Positions 54,647-64,000 of a stretch of DNA of 64,000 nt are shown in pieces. The first letter of the stretch is position 1; each line of letters begins with the position of its first letter. The translations under genes were made by a program, and so were the position numbers. Under the pieces are notes generated by a model, which saw only the letters and a list, made by a program, of their open reading frames with translations, was not told where the DNA came from and did no database searches. The DNA is from Hermatobates lingyangjiaoensis (lineage: Eukaryota > Arthropoda > Insecta > Hemiptera > Hermatobatidae): assembly GCA_026182355.1 (NCBI GenBank), contig JAPFBL010001929.1, forward strand, positions 2,472,001 to 2,536,000. The letters run 5' to 3'.

Positions 54647-55131
54647 CAGTGATATCTCAGCTCACGAACATAATTGGTTCCCAGAAAGTGTGTGTAAGGC
54701 AAAAAGTTCGTCTTCCGAACATTAATTTCCCATAAGAAACCATTAAAATGAGAACAATCCGTTCCCAGGTCCCCATAAAACATAATTTCCTACTAAATAA
54801 GCCTTAAAACTACACAAAACTATATCTTATCTCATGTATAATAAATGTGATATTGTGTTGTAATTAAAGAAATAAACTTTACTGTATAATAAAGTCGTTT
54901 CATTTACCTTTGTGATGGTAGTTGATGGCTTGATGGAATGGGGTGGGAGGAGGAGGAAGGGAGGGAGTTCCTGTTTGGAAGGAGAGTCACCTTCCATAAG
55001 GCTGTTCGACCGCGAGGTTTGGTTTGTCCGCCGAAAACTAGTTCGTCAGCAGAGACTATATGCTCGCGAATTTCATGTTCTTGAGGCGAAAAGTTCGTGA
55101 ACTTAAGCGTTCGTCAGTGGAGGTTTTACTG
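54647..55131. mobile_element. Mariner/Tigger-like MITE with TA duplications
   Basis: The ends are inverted: CAGTGATATCTCAGCTCACG at the left and, read inwards on the other strand, CAGTAAAACCTCCACTGACG at the right, each followed by AAC. TA dinucleotides flank both ends (54,645-54,646 and 55,132-55,133). The 485-bp interior has a 62-codon ORF (54,912) without transposase motifs. The TIR resembles other CAGT-starting pogo/Tigger-type families. Confidence 0.8.
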
Positions 55132-55194
55132 TAAATGAAATAGAGATGGTCTATCCCTTCAGATAATTTTAGCGAGGTTATGTATATGGTACGT

Positions 55195-55225
55195 CTTGAC
55201 ATGCTGTTAACCACTTAGCCTACCC
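55195..55225 (-). repeat. SINE head fragment
   Basis: Reverse complement reads ggctaagtggttaacagc, the box A region of the SINE. Confidence 0.5.
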
Positions 55226-55585
55226 TACCCACCATTAGGCTGCCACTTACCAGTGTTACCAATTTCCGGACTTTTCTGTTTCCTGACGCCTCTCGGTTTC
55301 TATTAGTTTGGAAATTCGAGGGTTGAGTGTATTACCAACAAGAATTCTTCATTAGAGCGCTTTACGTTGACCTGCATGAGTCCATTGGGACACTGGTTTT
55401 CTCCTGGTCTTTAGTTGGTATTGTACGGAATAGCCTTGTTACCAGAAATATGAGGAAAGTTATATTTTTTGAGTAGTCTGTACTCAATTTTAATGTAGCT
55501 CAAGCCATAATCCAAAAAAAGGAAACGTCATTTAATAAATAATTACTTATTCATATCTTTCACAATTATTTCAGCTCAGGGAAGG
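55226..55585. other. No gene recognised
   Basis: Moderately AT-rich sequence without supported features. Confidence 0.4.
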
Positions 55586-55589
55586 GAAT

Positions 55590-55980
55590 GATGTGGACGT
55601 CTCTTCTGTGGGACTTGCCTTATCATTATTAACCCTTCTTGCTTCAAGCCTTTTCTCAATCATAATTCCTATACTACCCATAATAATTCCTCTTTTACTT
55701 TGCGAAACTACTACCATCTACCACCTCTATTTTACTTAATAGAAGTCATCGTGGAGATATTTATGTCGGTTTGGATTCTCTATCTCTAATCTGTACCTTC
55801 ATATTCATTGACATAAGATCCTCAGTTGGTCAGCGTAACAACTTTCCTGTTGGTATCAAAGCAAATTCTCGTGGACATTGTTTTAACGACTGTTTTCATG
55901 TTAGCATACTTAATTATATCCTTGTTTCCAACACTCACATAACCTTAAGATGTTTAAAAGTTACATGCTTTTAAGTCCTT
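55590..55980 (+). pseudogene. PLE family A-like GIY-YIG remnant
   Basis: Several frames together give CGRLFCGTCLIIINPSCFKP (compare CGRRRCLTCP in the first element), IYVGLDSLSL (YIG region) and NFPVGIKANSRGHCFNDCFH (compare HANSxxLxFNDC). Frames are broken several times and no RT is left. The 3' UTR to about 56,370 ends with a degenerate hammerhead. Confidence 0.75.
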
Positions 55981-56299
55981 GTTGCTAGATCTCCGGAACT
56001 TAATCTGTAACCTGGAGGATTATTTATTAGTTCATTAGTAATTTCTTTACTTTTTTTCATAAATAATTTGTTTACTATATTTTAATGTATATTATGTTAT
56101 CTTTGTTTATATATTACTATTTTTCTTATTTATTATTACTGTTTTTACCATTTTCTTTATTTTTGTCTCCTAGATAAAGGAGATAAATCTAGTGAACTCT
56201 TTCCTTGTTTTTATTCCTTCCTACTTTCCTTCTTCCTTAGTTGTAACTGTTATTGATCTACTAAAACAAATTTTCGGTTAGTCTGTTCCTAACCAGCAA

Positions 56300-56350
56300 G
56301 CTGACGACTTTGTTGGTCGTTGGAATATTGAAGTGAGTTATGCAAATTTT
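56300..56350 (+). ncRNA. Degenerate hammerhead motif
   Basis: CTGACGA is followed by a GAC/GTC hairpin, TTGGAATATTGAAGTGAG; the GAA has been altered and stem III reads AATATT. Relative of the 40,535 motif by its tail. Confidence 0.4.
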
Positions 56351-56370
56351 CTATGCATTTCGTTCTCAGT

Positions 56371-56509
56371 GCATTTCTCTACGATTTGATGCATTGTGCT
56401 TTTAAAGAGTCTTATCTCATTGTAGACAAACACAAAAAGGAAACAATCACTCATGTTGCGTGACACAATGTTGACACCAAGTCATTTTTGGAAGAATAAT
56501 AATTAAAAA

Positions 56510-56541
<32 letters not shown>

Positions 56542-57240
56542 GAGCATAGCACTAGCTTTGCATTGCTACAACTATGGCTAAATACTTTTTCAAAATAAAA
56601 CAATCCTTTAAAACACCAAGGCAATGTACATCTTTAAAAAAAAAATTGCTAATATTCTCTATATCAATATGATACAACTAAATTTGTCTTAAATTTAATT
56701 ATACAAATAAATATATGATTAAAATGAAATACAAGTCGAATAAAAGAACATCATTAGGAACATAAATGGTTTAAACAAAACAATTATATGTCTAAAAGGC
56801 AGAAGACTTCAGTGTTGAGATGTATGTTATATACGTGCAAGATGTAACACAGTTTATATGATAGAGGAGGAATGTTAGATTAGAAGAGGAGAGCCATGCG
56901 ATTGGTATATTCAGTCAAAGCTCTAAAGAATTTTGCTTTAGAGTCATAAACTTGAATGCCTTTACCCTTTGTAGCTTGTGTTCTGATTTCCAAACTTGGC
57001 ACTTTTCCAAACTTTCTGTGGTGTTTAGAGGTACAGAGGTGCTTCATAACTTCAAAAGAAGTGTTTATAGTTTTCCCTAGAATTTATCCATGTGCAATAT
57101 AAATAATCCACCCGTTGAAAAGAGAAAAAAACCCGCAAACCTAGTCTATAATTGTTAATTAGCTTAAATTTAAGGCTATTCTTAAGGATGACCAAAATAT
57201 TACAAAAATACAGCTTAAAAGTCAGTTAGAGAAACTCAGG
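56371..57240. other. No gene recognised
   Basis: AT-rich, with an A run of about 30 at 56,503-56,530. Confidence 0.45.
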
Positions 57241-57247
57241 TGACTTA

Positions 57248-57691
57248 AAGTCCCTGTTACCTTCAAAAAGAGTTCAAGAACCCCTTTCTCTTAGTGGTGT
57301 ATATAAATTGTCGTGCGCTAATTGTCCTTCACATTACATAGGCACGACTCTAAGATCTTTTGACAAAAGAATAAAAGAACATGTGCAAGAAGTTAAACAG
57401 AAAAGTAAATCCCCTAACAACAATCAATTCTTATCCCATTTAGCCAAACATTTAGTCACCAATAACCACCACTTTTTCCCAAAACAAAATATACAAATAT
57501 TACATAGAAACAATAAATTCCGTGAAATAACTATTTTAGACGGGTATAAAATTAACAAATTAGTGCGCGATAATTCTTCTACTTGCCTCAATGACCTAAT
57601 TCCCAAGTGTACAACTTTTATTAATTTATTTATATATAAAAAAAAGTTCTATTTTCTCCTTATTCCTATATTTGTTTGTATTTCGTTATAA
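57248..57691 (+). pseudogene. GIY-YIG domain of a distinct PLE lineage (family D)
   Basis: Open frame from 57,248: SKRVQEPLSLSGVYKLSCAN leads into the GIY-YIG core with GVY, then CPSHYIGTTLRSFDKRIKEH, followed by FLSHLAKHLVTNNHHFFPKQ and EITILDGYKINKLVR. The GVYKLSC and YIGTT motifs and the downstream Arg and His are as in GIY-YIG nucleases. No RT is recognisable upstream (a stop precedes 57,248) and no hammerhead was found in the following 400 bp. Most likely a 5'-truncated PLE; the cysteine pattern (CxxC before YIG) differs from families A, B and C. Confidence 0.8.
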
Positions 57692-57784
57692 TACTCTATG
57701 TTATATTTTCAATATGTTTCCTACACTTAGTCTTAGAGCAGAGTCTTAGAGTCGAGTCGTAAGTTATGCCTAATATAAGTGTGT

Positions 57785-57850
57785 TCACAGAAGGGGTCTT
57801 TAACAAGTACCTGACATTGTACAGGCTTAGAACCAGTGTCTTAATGTCAT
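57785..57850 (-). repeat. SINE fragment
   Basis: Reverse complement reads aagcctgtacaatgtcaggt and acttgttaaagacccc, matching the SINE tail. Confidence 0.7.
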
Positions 57851-58104
57851 GAATACAAATCGAGTACCAAAGTGAGTGCTGAATTTGTCTACTCTGAAAC
57901 AGTCTACTCTGGCCCTTTAACTACTCACTTATATACAAGAAGGACACAAACACACACACAACACGGGTATGCTAATTAGTTAAACCTATTTTATTGGACT
58001 ATGTGGCAACTCAAAACCTGTATTTCCGATGAATACACTATACCCAAATTATGTTCAAATTAAATACGTTCATTATTCTATATATTGTATAAAGTAAAAC
58101 AAGA

Positions 58105-58310
58105 TTTCAAAATAAACACGTGAAATAACTATCAATGATCAAATCCCAATATGAAATGGAAAAAAAAAGACTAAGATCTTTCAATCGTAACAAGCGGTCT
58201 TCGTCAATTTGGGTTTTTGACTCTGATGAAGACCACTTGTTACGGTTAAAAGATTTTGTCTTTTTTTTCGCATTTTATATTATGGTTTGATCATTGATGA
58301 AATGATCATT
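58105..58310. mobile_element. Foldback of PLE family F termini
   Basis: Minus-strand end (hammerhead 58,169-58,206, stem I cut off) and plus-strand end (58,219-58,260, CTGATGA intact but GAA changed to AAA). Confidence 0.8.
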
Positions 58311-58960
58311 GAATGTATACATGAATTTAAACATTAACGTCAGTTGAGATGGTGTTGTTTGTATACAAACAAAACACCATTTAGTAGCTTCAGAACCCTT
58401 TATGTGGCGTACTTATTAAGACGTTGAACCTGTTTTAAGATCTAGACTTAGAAACATTTCTTCTGTAAAGACTGTAGAAAAACATTATAGATATTACATA
58501 AAGATGTTTTCCATTAGTAAAGATGGTCGTTATAGGTATAGACGGATGTTCTTACAGAAAGAAGTTAGTTCACAGCTCAATGTTCAATAATCTGTTTCAT
58601 ATCTTTATGAAAAGTTTATAAATGTAGATAAATAAATAAAATTTATGAAACTATTGATTACAAGTGATAAAAAATGTCATTCAAGTTGCAAATGTTTGTT
58701 TAAACTGTTATCTAGAAGGTAAGGAAGGGAGATGGAACTCTACTACAAAGTGATAAAAGTGCCAAGTGGCTGTCAAACGCTACATTTTGAGGGTATTCTT
58801 GATATGCCAATGTTTTATAATTCTGCTGACAGTTTCACTGAAAATTTGGGACTCTGAGTTTACTTTTATGCTATGCGTGAACTTTTAGATCAGTCTTGAA
58901 CTTTTAGAGTTCTGCAACAGTGTGCACAATGACAAAGACTCTATCAGTTATCTTCAACTT
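58311..58960. other. No gene recognised
   Basis: AT-rich sequence. Confidence 0.45.
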
Positions 58961-59063
58961 AATATAATTGTTAATTATAGTTATTGGGTTAGTCCCACTG
59001 AGGTTAGTAATATTAGAATTATTAGTGATAATGTCCGTCATACCTCGTAATGTTTCTGTAGAG

Positions 59064-59105
59064 CTCGACCGGTTTCGGGTCTGTCTAGTTCCCATCTTCA
59101 AAGGC
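59064..59105 (-). ncRNA. Hammerhead-like motif
   Basis: TTGAAGA core (C3 to U), extra T, stem II GGG/CCC, GAA, palindromic ACCGGT, unpaired C, then GAGC. Confidence 0.55.
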
Positions 59106-59337
59106 AACTGACTGTATTTTATTTTTTCCTGCAACCTACCTAAACTTGTCTACATTGTGGAATCAGTGTTGTCTGTATAGTTAAATTTTGATTTGCATGA
59201 TTGTTTAATTGTTACATTTTTTTCTTTTATTTCTTATTTCATTATCTATTTCCAGTTCTTTGTGTCTTTGTTTGGATGTTAGTAGAGGTTTTGTTAAATG
59301 TCTGATGGTTTGTCTGCTTTTTATTATGTTGTCAGTT

Positions 59338-59380
59338 GCTCTTGAAGATGAGAACCAGACGGACCCGAAACCGATGGAGC
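59338..59380 (+). ncRNA. Hammerhead-like motif, degenerate
   Basis: GCTC/GAGC stem I, TTGAAGA, weakened stem II, GAA, ACCGAT and G at position 17; not expected to cleave. Confidence 0.5.
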
Positions 59381-59889
59381 TCTACAGAAACTTTACGAGG
59401 TATGACGGGCATTATTACTAATAATTCAAATAATTGTTAATAGTACCACAATGGTTGTTAGTAAATATTAAAGAAGAAGAAAATATCACACTTCATAAAT
59501 TTTCTGCTTTACCCTACCAGTTTTAGGTGTCATCCATCTTGCAGAGTAAAACTGAAAGTTTTCAGCTGGTAATCCTTCATTTATTGTTTAATATCGGTTC
59601 TTCCTATTCAATTGCCAAACTATTATTAAAGATGTACTAGAAATAGATCAAAGGATTGAATAAGAAAAATTGTTACAAATGTAGAAATATAGAATGACCA
59701 AAAAGAAGGTCTCAATTTTACTCTGTAAGATGGACAAGATCTGAAACAAGTCAAGGGAGTAAATAAATTTATAAGGAAGAAGGATTCAGTATTCTTTAAA
59801 TTTCACTTTTCTTTATAAATAAAATAATGATTTTGTCTGTACATTGCTCAGAACTGACTCATTTCAAGTTTTCTTTACGTTTCATACAT

Positions 59890-60340
59890 TGGAGAAACCG
59901 AATCCACCCTTAGAAAAATTTCTGTCGGTTTGTCCGTTTGTCGGTTTGTCGGTTTGTCGGTTTGTCCGCAAAACTTTGTCACAGGTAAACTCAGCTACCA
60001 TAAGACATATAAAGCTGAAACTTTTACAGTAGATTTGTGTAGGTCTAACTTAAAATATAGGCTATGAATTGATTGGAAATTCAACGTAGAAGTGAAGTTA
60101 TGGACGTTTAACAGAAAAATGTTTGTCACAAGTAAACTCAGCCACCATAAGACATAGCAAGCTGAAACATTGACACTGGATTTGTGTGGGCCTAACTTAA
60201 AATATGGGCTCTAACTAGATTATTAATTCAATACAGAAGCGAAGTTATGGGGCTTTTAGCTGTATTTTCCTAACTTCACAGACAAGTTTGTTTTGAAAAT
60301 ACACAGGTGTGGCAAGTAGGTATTGTTAGTTGATTTTAAT
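59890..60340 (+). repeat. Minisatellite and tandem half-repeats, probably part of the Helitron
   Basis: A (TCGGTTTG)n tract (59,929-59,968) is followed by two diverged copies of about 130 bp, each with ttgtcac, cataagacata and aagctgaaac. Such repeats are common in non-coding parts of Helitrons; the assignment to the element that follows is inference. Confidence 0.6.
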
Positions 60341-60380
60341 TTCAATTGAGCATATGAATATATTGCGTATTTGACATCAT

Positions 60381-61085
60381 TGAAATGGTGTTTCACAGAG
60401 TTAAGGATGTACTATCTATTGAGAATAAATGTTTTGTAAACGAGCAATTCTCAGCCCTTAATATGAACAGGCATGAGAAATCAACAAACAAGTTCTTACG
60501 CTATATGAAACCGAGGAAAGAACTTACAAGTCAGTAAAGAAATTGGATTAGTGATGAAGAAGCAGTTCATTATCTAATTGAATTTATTGACTCTGAATTT
60601 ATTTCTCCTGGACTGCCTGCTCATGAGTAAAAACTTAAAGTAGGAGAACCAATCATGCTGCAATTTAGTAGCAGTAACAAATTTCATGTTACGAAACATG
60701 AGTGCCCCAAAACTGTGCAACGAGACACGACTCTGAGTTCGTGCTCTACACAGGTATGCCATAGAGGCGGACATAATGACTGGAAGTGGTATTGGGGAGT
60801 CTGTGTGTATACCACACATACCATTGATTCCGAGCCACTGTCTGTTTACGTTGAAATTATTGCAAAGTCCGGTCAGAGTCTATTTCGCAATGACGTTAAC
60901 TAAGTCGCAAAGGGAGACTTTATCTAACGCAGGAATTCAAGATAGCAAAACCAAGTTTTTCTCACGTGGTCAACTGTAGTTTACTTGCTCAATAGTCAGA
61001 GGTTTCAACTGATTGTTCTTCCATGAACCTGAAGGACAGACAGCTAATGTAGTGTATACAGAGGCATTTGTTTAACACTGTACTA
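60381..61085 (+). pseudogene. Helitron Pif1-like helicase, C-terminal remnant
   Basis: Readable across shifting frames: TEERTYKSVKKLD, then SDEEAVHYLIEFIDSEF, SPGLPAHE, stop, KLKVGEPIMLQFS (60,590-60,670), then in another frame TGSGIGESVCIPHIPLIPS, FAMTLTKSQRETLSNAGI (60,776-60,940) and FSRGQL, with EGQTANVVYTEAF further on. These are the GLPxHxLxLKVGxPIML, GxxxFIPRIPLxPS and FAMTINKSQGQTL blocks of Helitron/Pif1 helicases. Conserved KSQGQ has become KSQRE, and several stops and frame changes are present. Rolling-circle replicase and the N-terminal helicase are absent. The canonical 3' end follows at 61,185-61,210. Confidence 0.88.
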
Positions 61086-61184
61086 ATAATGGTGTTTTCT
61101 ACTATTCTACAATTTCTTATTATAGTATTAGTATAATACTATAATTGATATTTTGGAATACCAAGTATAATAGAATTTTTGATT

Positions 61185-61210
61185 CCGTCAAAGACGGGTA
61201 CATTTGCTAG
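61185..61210 (+). repeat. Helitron 3' terminus: hairpin plus CTAG
   Basis: A CCGTC-AAA-GACGG hairpin (61,185-61,197), nine bases, then CTAG (61,207-61,210) followed by T. This fits the Helitron rule of a hairpin upstream of CTRR and insertion before T. Confidence 0.85.
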
Positions 61211-61804
61211 TCTTAAATAAAATTAAACCTTTTTTTTAGTTTTTATTTTATATAAATAAGATAAAACTTTAAATTACTTGATATAAAAATGTAAAACAGT
61301 AGAAATCTTTAAAAAGGAATCTTATTCACACTTAATTTTTAAGTAAATGATCAATTTGTAGACTAAACATCTTTCAATTTGAGGTCAATAGTTCTTTATT
61401 AAAATTATTGCGATGTAATTTATCAATAGAAATTTCATACAAAGCTATGTTGGTGATCAAACCTTGGCTGGGTGACTAGGAACATTGCTTTGTGGAGTAT
61501 ATATATTCAAACGTAGTAGTGTTGCCCATTCTTAATACCTAACATATCATTATATTAATAAAAATATTTGAAAAGGAGAACGCCTTGAAAAAATATTGCT
61601 CGAATAAATCATTTGTGTTTTGAGTTACCCCCTTATAAATTCTTCCTGACTAACCCCTTTCTTACTTTTAGTCTACATGGCCTTAGCTCTTCTCATTCAT
61701 CGCATCCCTTAAAATCTTCAGGGCTTGTTTAAAACTCACACCGAAAGTATTTCAATCATTATTACTTATTTTTTTTGATACTCTTTTACCCAATTAAATA
61801 ATTA
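61211..61804. other. No gene recognised
   Basis: AT-rich sequence. Confidence 0.45.
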
Positions 61805-62018
61805 TATTACAGCTGACGTAACAAGCGTTACCCAAGAAACATATAGAATAATAACAAAACTCTACAAACAAAAATGACATTTCATTCGTTTAAATTCATT
61901 TCTGTAACTTTTTTATAAACATTAATAAATTTAAACAAATGATATCATTTTTCTTAGTAGAGTTTTGATATTATGCTATATCTTTTATGGGTAACGCTTC
62001 TTACGTTAGCTATAATAC
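61805..62018. mobile_element. MITE-like foldback, about 60-bp arms
   Basis: Arms agctgacgtaacaagcgtta plus cccaagaaacatatag and their diverged complement (tatgggtaacgcttcttacg). AT-rich interior. Superfamily unknown. Confidence 0.65.
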
Positions 62019-62099
62019 AATTGTGTAATTGAGTCCTAGTAAACTTTAATTTTGTCTTAAGTGTCACGTGTTCATTCAAACTAGACAGTTGTTAAAATC

Positions 62100-62310
62100 C
62101 ACAGACTACATTTCTTTGTTAAATAATCTTTAATGTGATAATTAGTTTTTCTGTTTCAAAGTTTTATACTTCTATCTATGAATAAGGTTTTAAATAAAAA
62201 TTGAAACGTTGGCAAAGAGAGTTTAATTTGAACCTGAAGAACTGACCGAGTACTGATAAACTTCAATTTTGTTCTATTTCACGGTCGATACTTTTATCAA
62301 TATATAAAAA
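62100..62310 (+). mobile_element. PLE terminus, family C-like
   Basis: Plus-strand end: tatgaataaggttttaaata, ttgaaacgttggcaaagaga and gaactgaccgagtactgata. It ends with cttttatcaatata, the piece that starts both 1.3-kb direct repeats. Confidence 0.8.
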
Positions 62311-62399
62311 CTAAAGCTTATCGGGATTCGGTCAGTTCTTCAAGTTTAATATATAAATATAAATGTATGATCAAACCACAATAAGAAATGGGAAAACAA

Positions 62400-62442
62400 G
62401 ACTAAGATCTTTCAATCGTAACAAGCAGTCTTCGTCAGAGTC
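62400..62442 (-). ncRNA. Hammerhead ribozyme motif, PLE family F
   Basis: GACT/AGTC, CTGACGA, extra A, stem II GACTG with CGATT, GAA, AGATCT, unpaired T. Confidence 0.8.
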
Positions 62443-62477
62443 AAAAACCCAACTGACTCTGACGTCAGTGGGTTTTT

Positions 62478-62520
62478 GACTCTGACGAAGACCGCTTGTT
62501 ACGGTTGAAAGATCTTAGTC
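62478..62520 (+). ncRNA. Hammerhead ribozyme motif, PLE family F, intact
   Basis: Identical in design to 49,958-50,000; all core positions and pairs present. Confidence 0.85.
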
Positions 62521-62644
62521 TTGTTTTTTCATTTCTTATTGTGGTTTGATCATTGATTGTTACTTCACGTGTTTATGTGAAACAATTTTTTTTATAAATA
62601 TAAATGTATTTAAATGTATATACAATATATAATATATAAATAAA

Positions 62645-62681
62645 TAAATATATATATATATATAAATATTATAAATAAATA

Positions 62682-62721
<40 letters not shown>

Positions 62722-62742
62722 ATATATTTATATATAAATATC
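62645..62742. repeat. (TA)n-rich tract
   Basis: Long imperfect TA/TATAAA sequence preceding the family E fragment. Confidence 0.95.
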
Positions 62743-62771
62743 TGGAGAAATGGTACAACAACAACAACAAC

Positions 62772-63170
62772 ATGAAGAACGACCCAAATTCTGGAGAGCA
62801 AATACAGCTGTTTTATAAAGCCTATATGAGAACTGAGTCTAAACAGGAAGAACGAGCCCTTAGAAAACTGATTAATAATAATGTTCAATCAACTAACGAA
62901 AGCGACTCACCGAAGATCATATCTATTACAATAGGAAAAGGACCTAAAACTTACTGGTTTCTAACCGTCCGAGAGCTGACATCCCAGACCTCAATCGTAA
63001 TCACCTAGTGTACCAATATACTTGCACCCACAGGGAACTGCGCAGTCCTGCCCTCTAGGTACATCGGGATGACTAGGACGAAACTGTTAAGACGTCTGGC
63101 TCTCCATCTCACGGCAAGAGCACCTAGGAAGTATGCAGAAGAAGCTTCACGGTATTCCCCTGACTAGGCA
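62772..63170 (+). pseudogene. PLE family E linker plus GIY-YIG remnant
   Basis: The first frame reads FYKAYMRTESKQEERALRKL (linker helix). Other frames give NRPRADIPDLNRNHLVYQYT and CTHRELR, then after a frame change SRYIGMTRTKLLRRLALHLT with ARAPRKYAEEASR. VYQYTC corresponds to the GIY strand and YIGMTRTKLLRRLxxH to the YIG strand with its conserved Arg and His. At least two frame breaks and several stops. The domain differs from families A to D and F. The 5' side is cut near (TA)n. Confidence 0.75.
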
Positions 63171-64000
63171 TAGTCTGGTACAACGATCTATATGTAATAA
63201 TGTAACTATAATCTATATGTAATAGTGATTTCAATAGATTTAAAATCCTAAAAGCACTGTATATTAAGCATATAACCTAGGTTATATGTCCGAAATAACC
63301 ACTTTAATGTTATTCCTAGTTTTAAGAATAGTGATAATTGTTTGAAGTTAGTAGGAAAGGAGGGCGATGACCGAGAGTAAGTTGAAGGGCCATGTGTAGT
63401 AATAAACCAAAGAAAGTATTATAATACAACTTTGATAAGCAGGACCACGGTATGAAAATCTGAATTCCCCTTTTTTAAAATGTGTTGTTAAAACATAAGA
63501 CTGATCTACTGATATCTAACCTTTAATTAAATGTTATTAAAAAATTCTCACAGATCAATCAGTATCATAGAATTAAATTAAGCATCAGCGTTTGTAAGAA
63601 AGAGTGCCGTTTAAGTTGATTTGTCGAAAGACATAGAACGTAATCTAGGATTTGTTGAAATTTGAGAAGGCAGAGATGTTAGGTAATTTTTGAAATTGAA
63701 ACCCGTTGAAGTATGATTCTAAAAGGAAGCAGAGTAATATTGAGTTGAAAGAGCAGAGGGGTATTGTGTTAAAAGATTTGGGCTGGCTCAAGAGGGATGT
63801 AGATTTCCTTTTGCCAAAGATCAGTGCTAGGCTTTAATCAAACGGTATTGTCACCATCTATATCTTCTTTTCTTTGATGTTAACCAATTCCAAGTCAAGA
63901 TTTTGAAAAATGCATAATTTTGATATTATTTATATACTCTGAATATGTTCTTGAACTCTTCATTTACACAGTGATTAATAATTTTTTTTTTGAGTAATAA
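63171..64000. other. No gene recognised
   Basis: AT-rich sequence; nothing supported up to the window end. Confidence 0.45.

Larger units (their letters stand above)
58961..59430. mobile_element. Foldback of a PLE terminus with ACCGGT-type hammerheads
   Basis: The minus-strand end (58,970-59,110) and the plus-strand end (59,335-59,430) share gagctctacagaaac and acgaggtatgac. Motifs: 59,064-59,105 (-) and 59,338-59,380 (+). Confidence 0.75.
62340..62600. mobile_element. Foldback of PLE family F termini
   Basis: Minus-strand (62,365-62,455) and plus-strand (62,470-62,590) ends, each with a hammerhead. Confidence 0.88.

Overview
This looks like an AT-rich nuclear window from an invertebrate metazoan, possibly a chelicerate or other arthropod (low confidence on the clade). 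Reasons: no operons and almost no long ORFs, dense (TA)n microsatellites, tRNA-derived SINEs, Helitron-type and hAT/mariner-type DNA transposon remnants, and many Penelope-like elements (PLEs) with reverse transcriptase plus GIY-YIG domains. No complete host gene is visible. The only host-like coding signals are three short candidate exons (34,066-34,269 +; 43,371-43,470 +; 46,947-47,094 -).

The dominant content is PLE debris. At least six GIY-YIG lineages can be read: family A (189-1,585 -, 7,108-7,534 + and a decayed relative at 55,590-55,980 +), B (20,512-21,230 - and 21,231-21,805 +), C (2,674-3,592, 5,921-6,704 and 40,800-42,375, all +), D (57,248-57,691 +), E (62,772-63,170 +) and F (39,589-39,900 -). 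All are truncated, frameshifted or deleted. Most end in, or start at, (TA)n tracts, and many are arranged as foldbacks of their own terminal repeats.

The most notable signal is a set of hammerhead-ribozyme motifs at the 3' ends of these PLEs. They share one architecture: stem I, CUGANGA core, one extra nucleotide, a short stem II, GAA, a self-complementary (palindromic) stem III, an unpaired U/C/A, then the second strand of stem I. I count roughly thirty copies in about ten sequence families, several with an intact core and fully paired stems (7,982; 8,353; 48,722; 49,958; 50,319; 50,472; 52,007; 62,478). Stems differ between families while pairing is kept. The presence of hammerheads in PLEs is known; the density, diversity, the extra nucleotide and the variant core of family C are what merit attention.

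Other mobile DNA: three copies of a Helentron/HINE-like non-autonomous family (10.1-12.1, 24.55-26.99 and 43.9-46.8 kb), one with an empty-site twin about 2 kb away; a decayed Helitron helicase with a canonical hairpin plus CTAG 3' end (60.4-61.2 kb); a mariner-like MITE with TA duplications (54.6-55.1 kb); a hAT-like fragment (47.8-48.5 kb); other MITE foldbacks; a tRNA-derived SINE family in about seven pieces, one carrying an 88-bp tandem array; a 119-bp tandem array; and a 1.3-kb direct duplication (50.6 and 53.3 kb). The remainder (notably 12.2-14.5, 15.7-18.1, 27.0-29.5, 32.3-38.5, 48.8-49.9 and 63.2-64.0 kb) is AT-rich sequence in which I recognise little.
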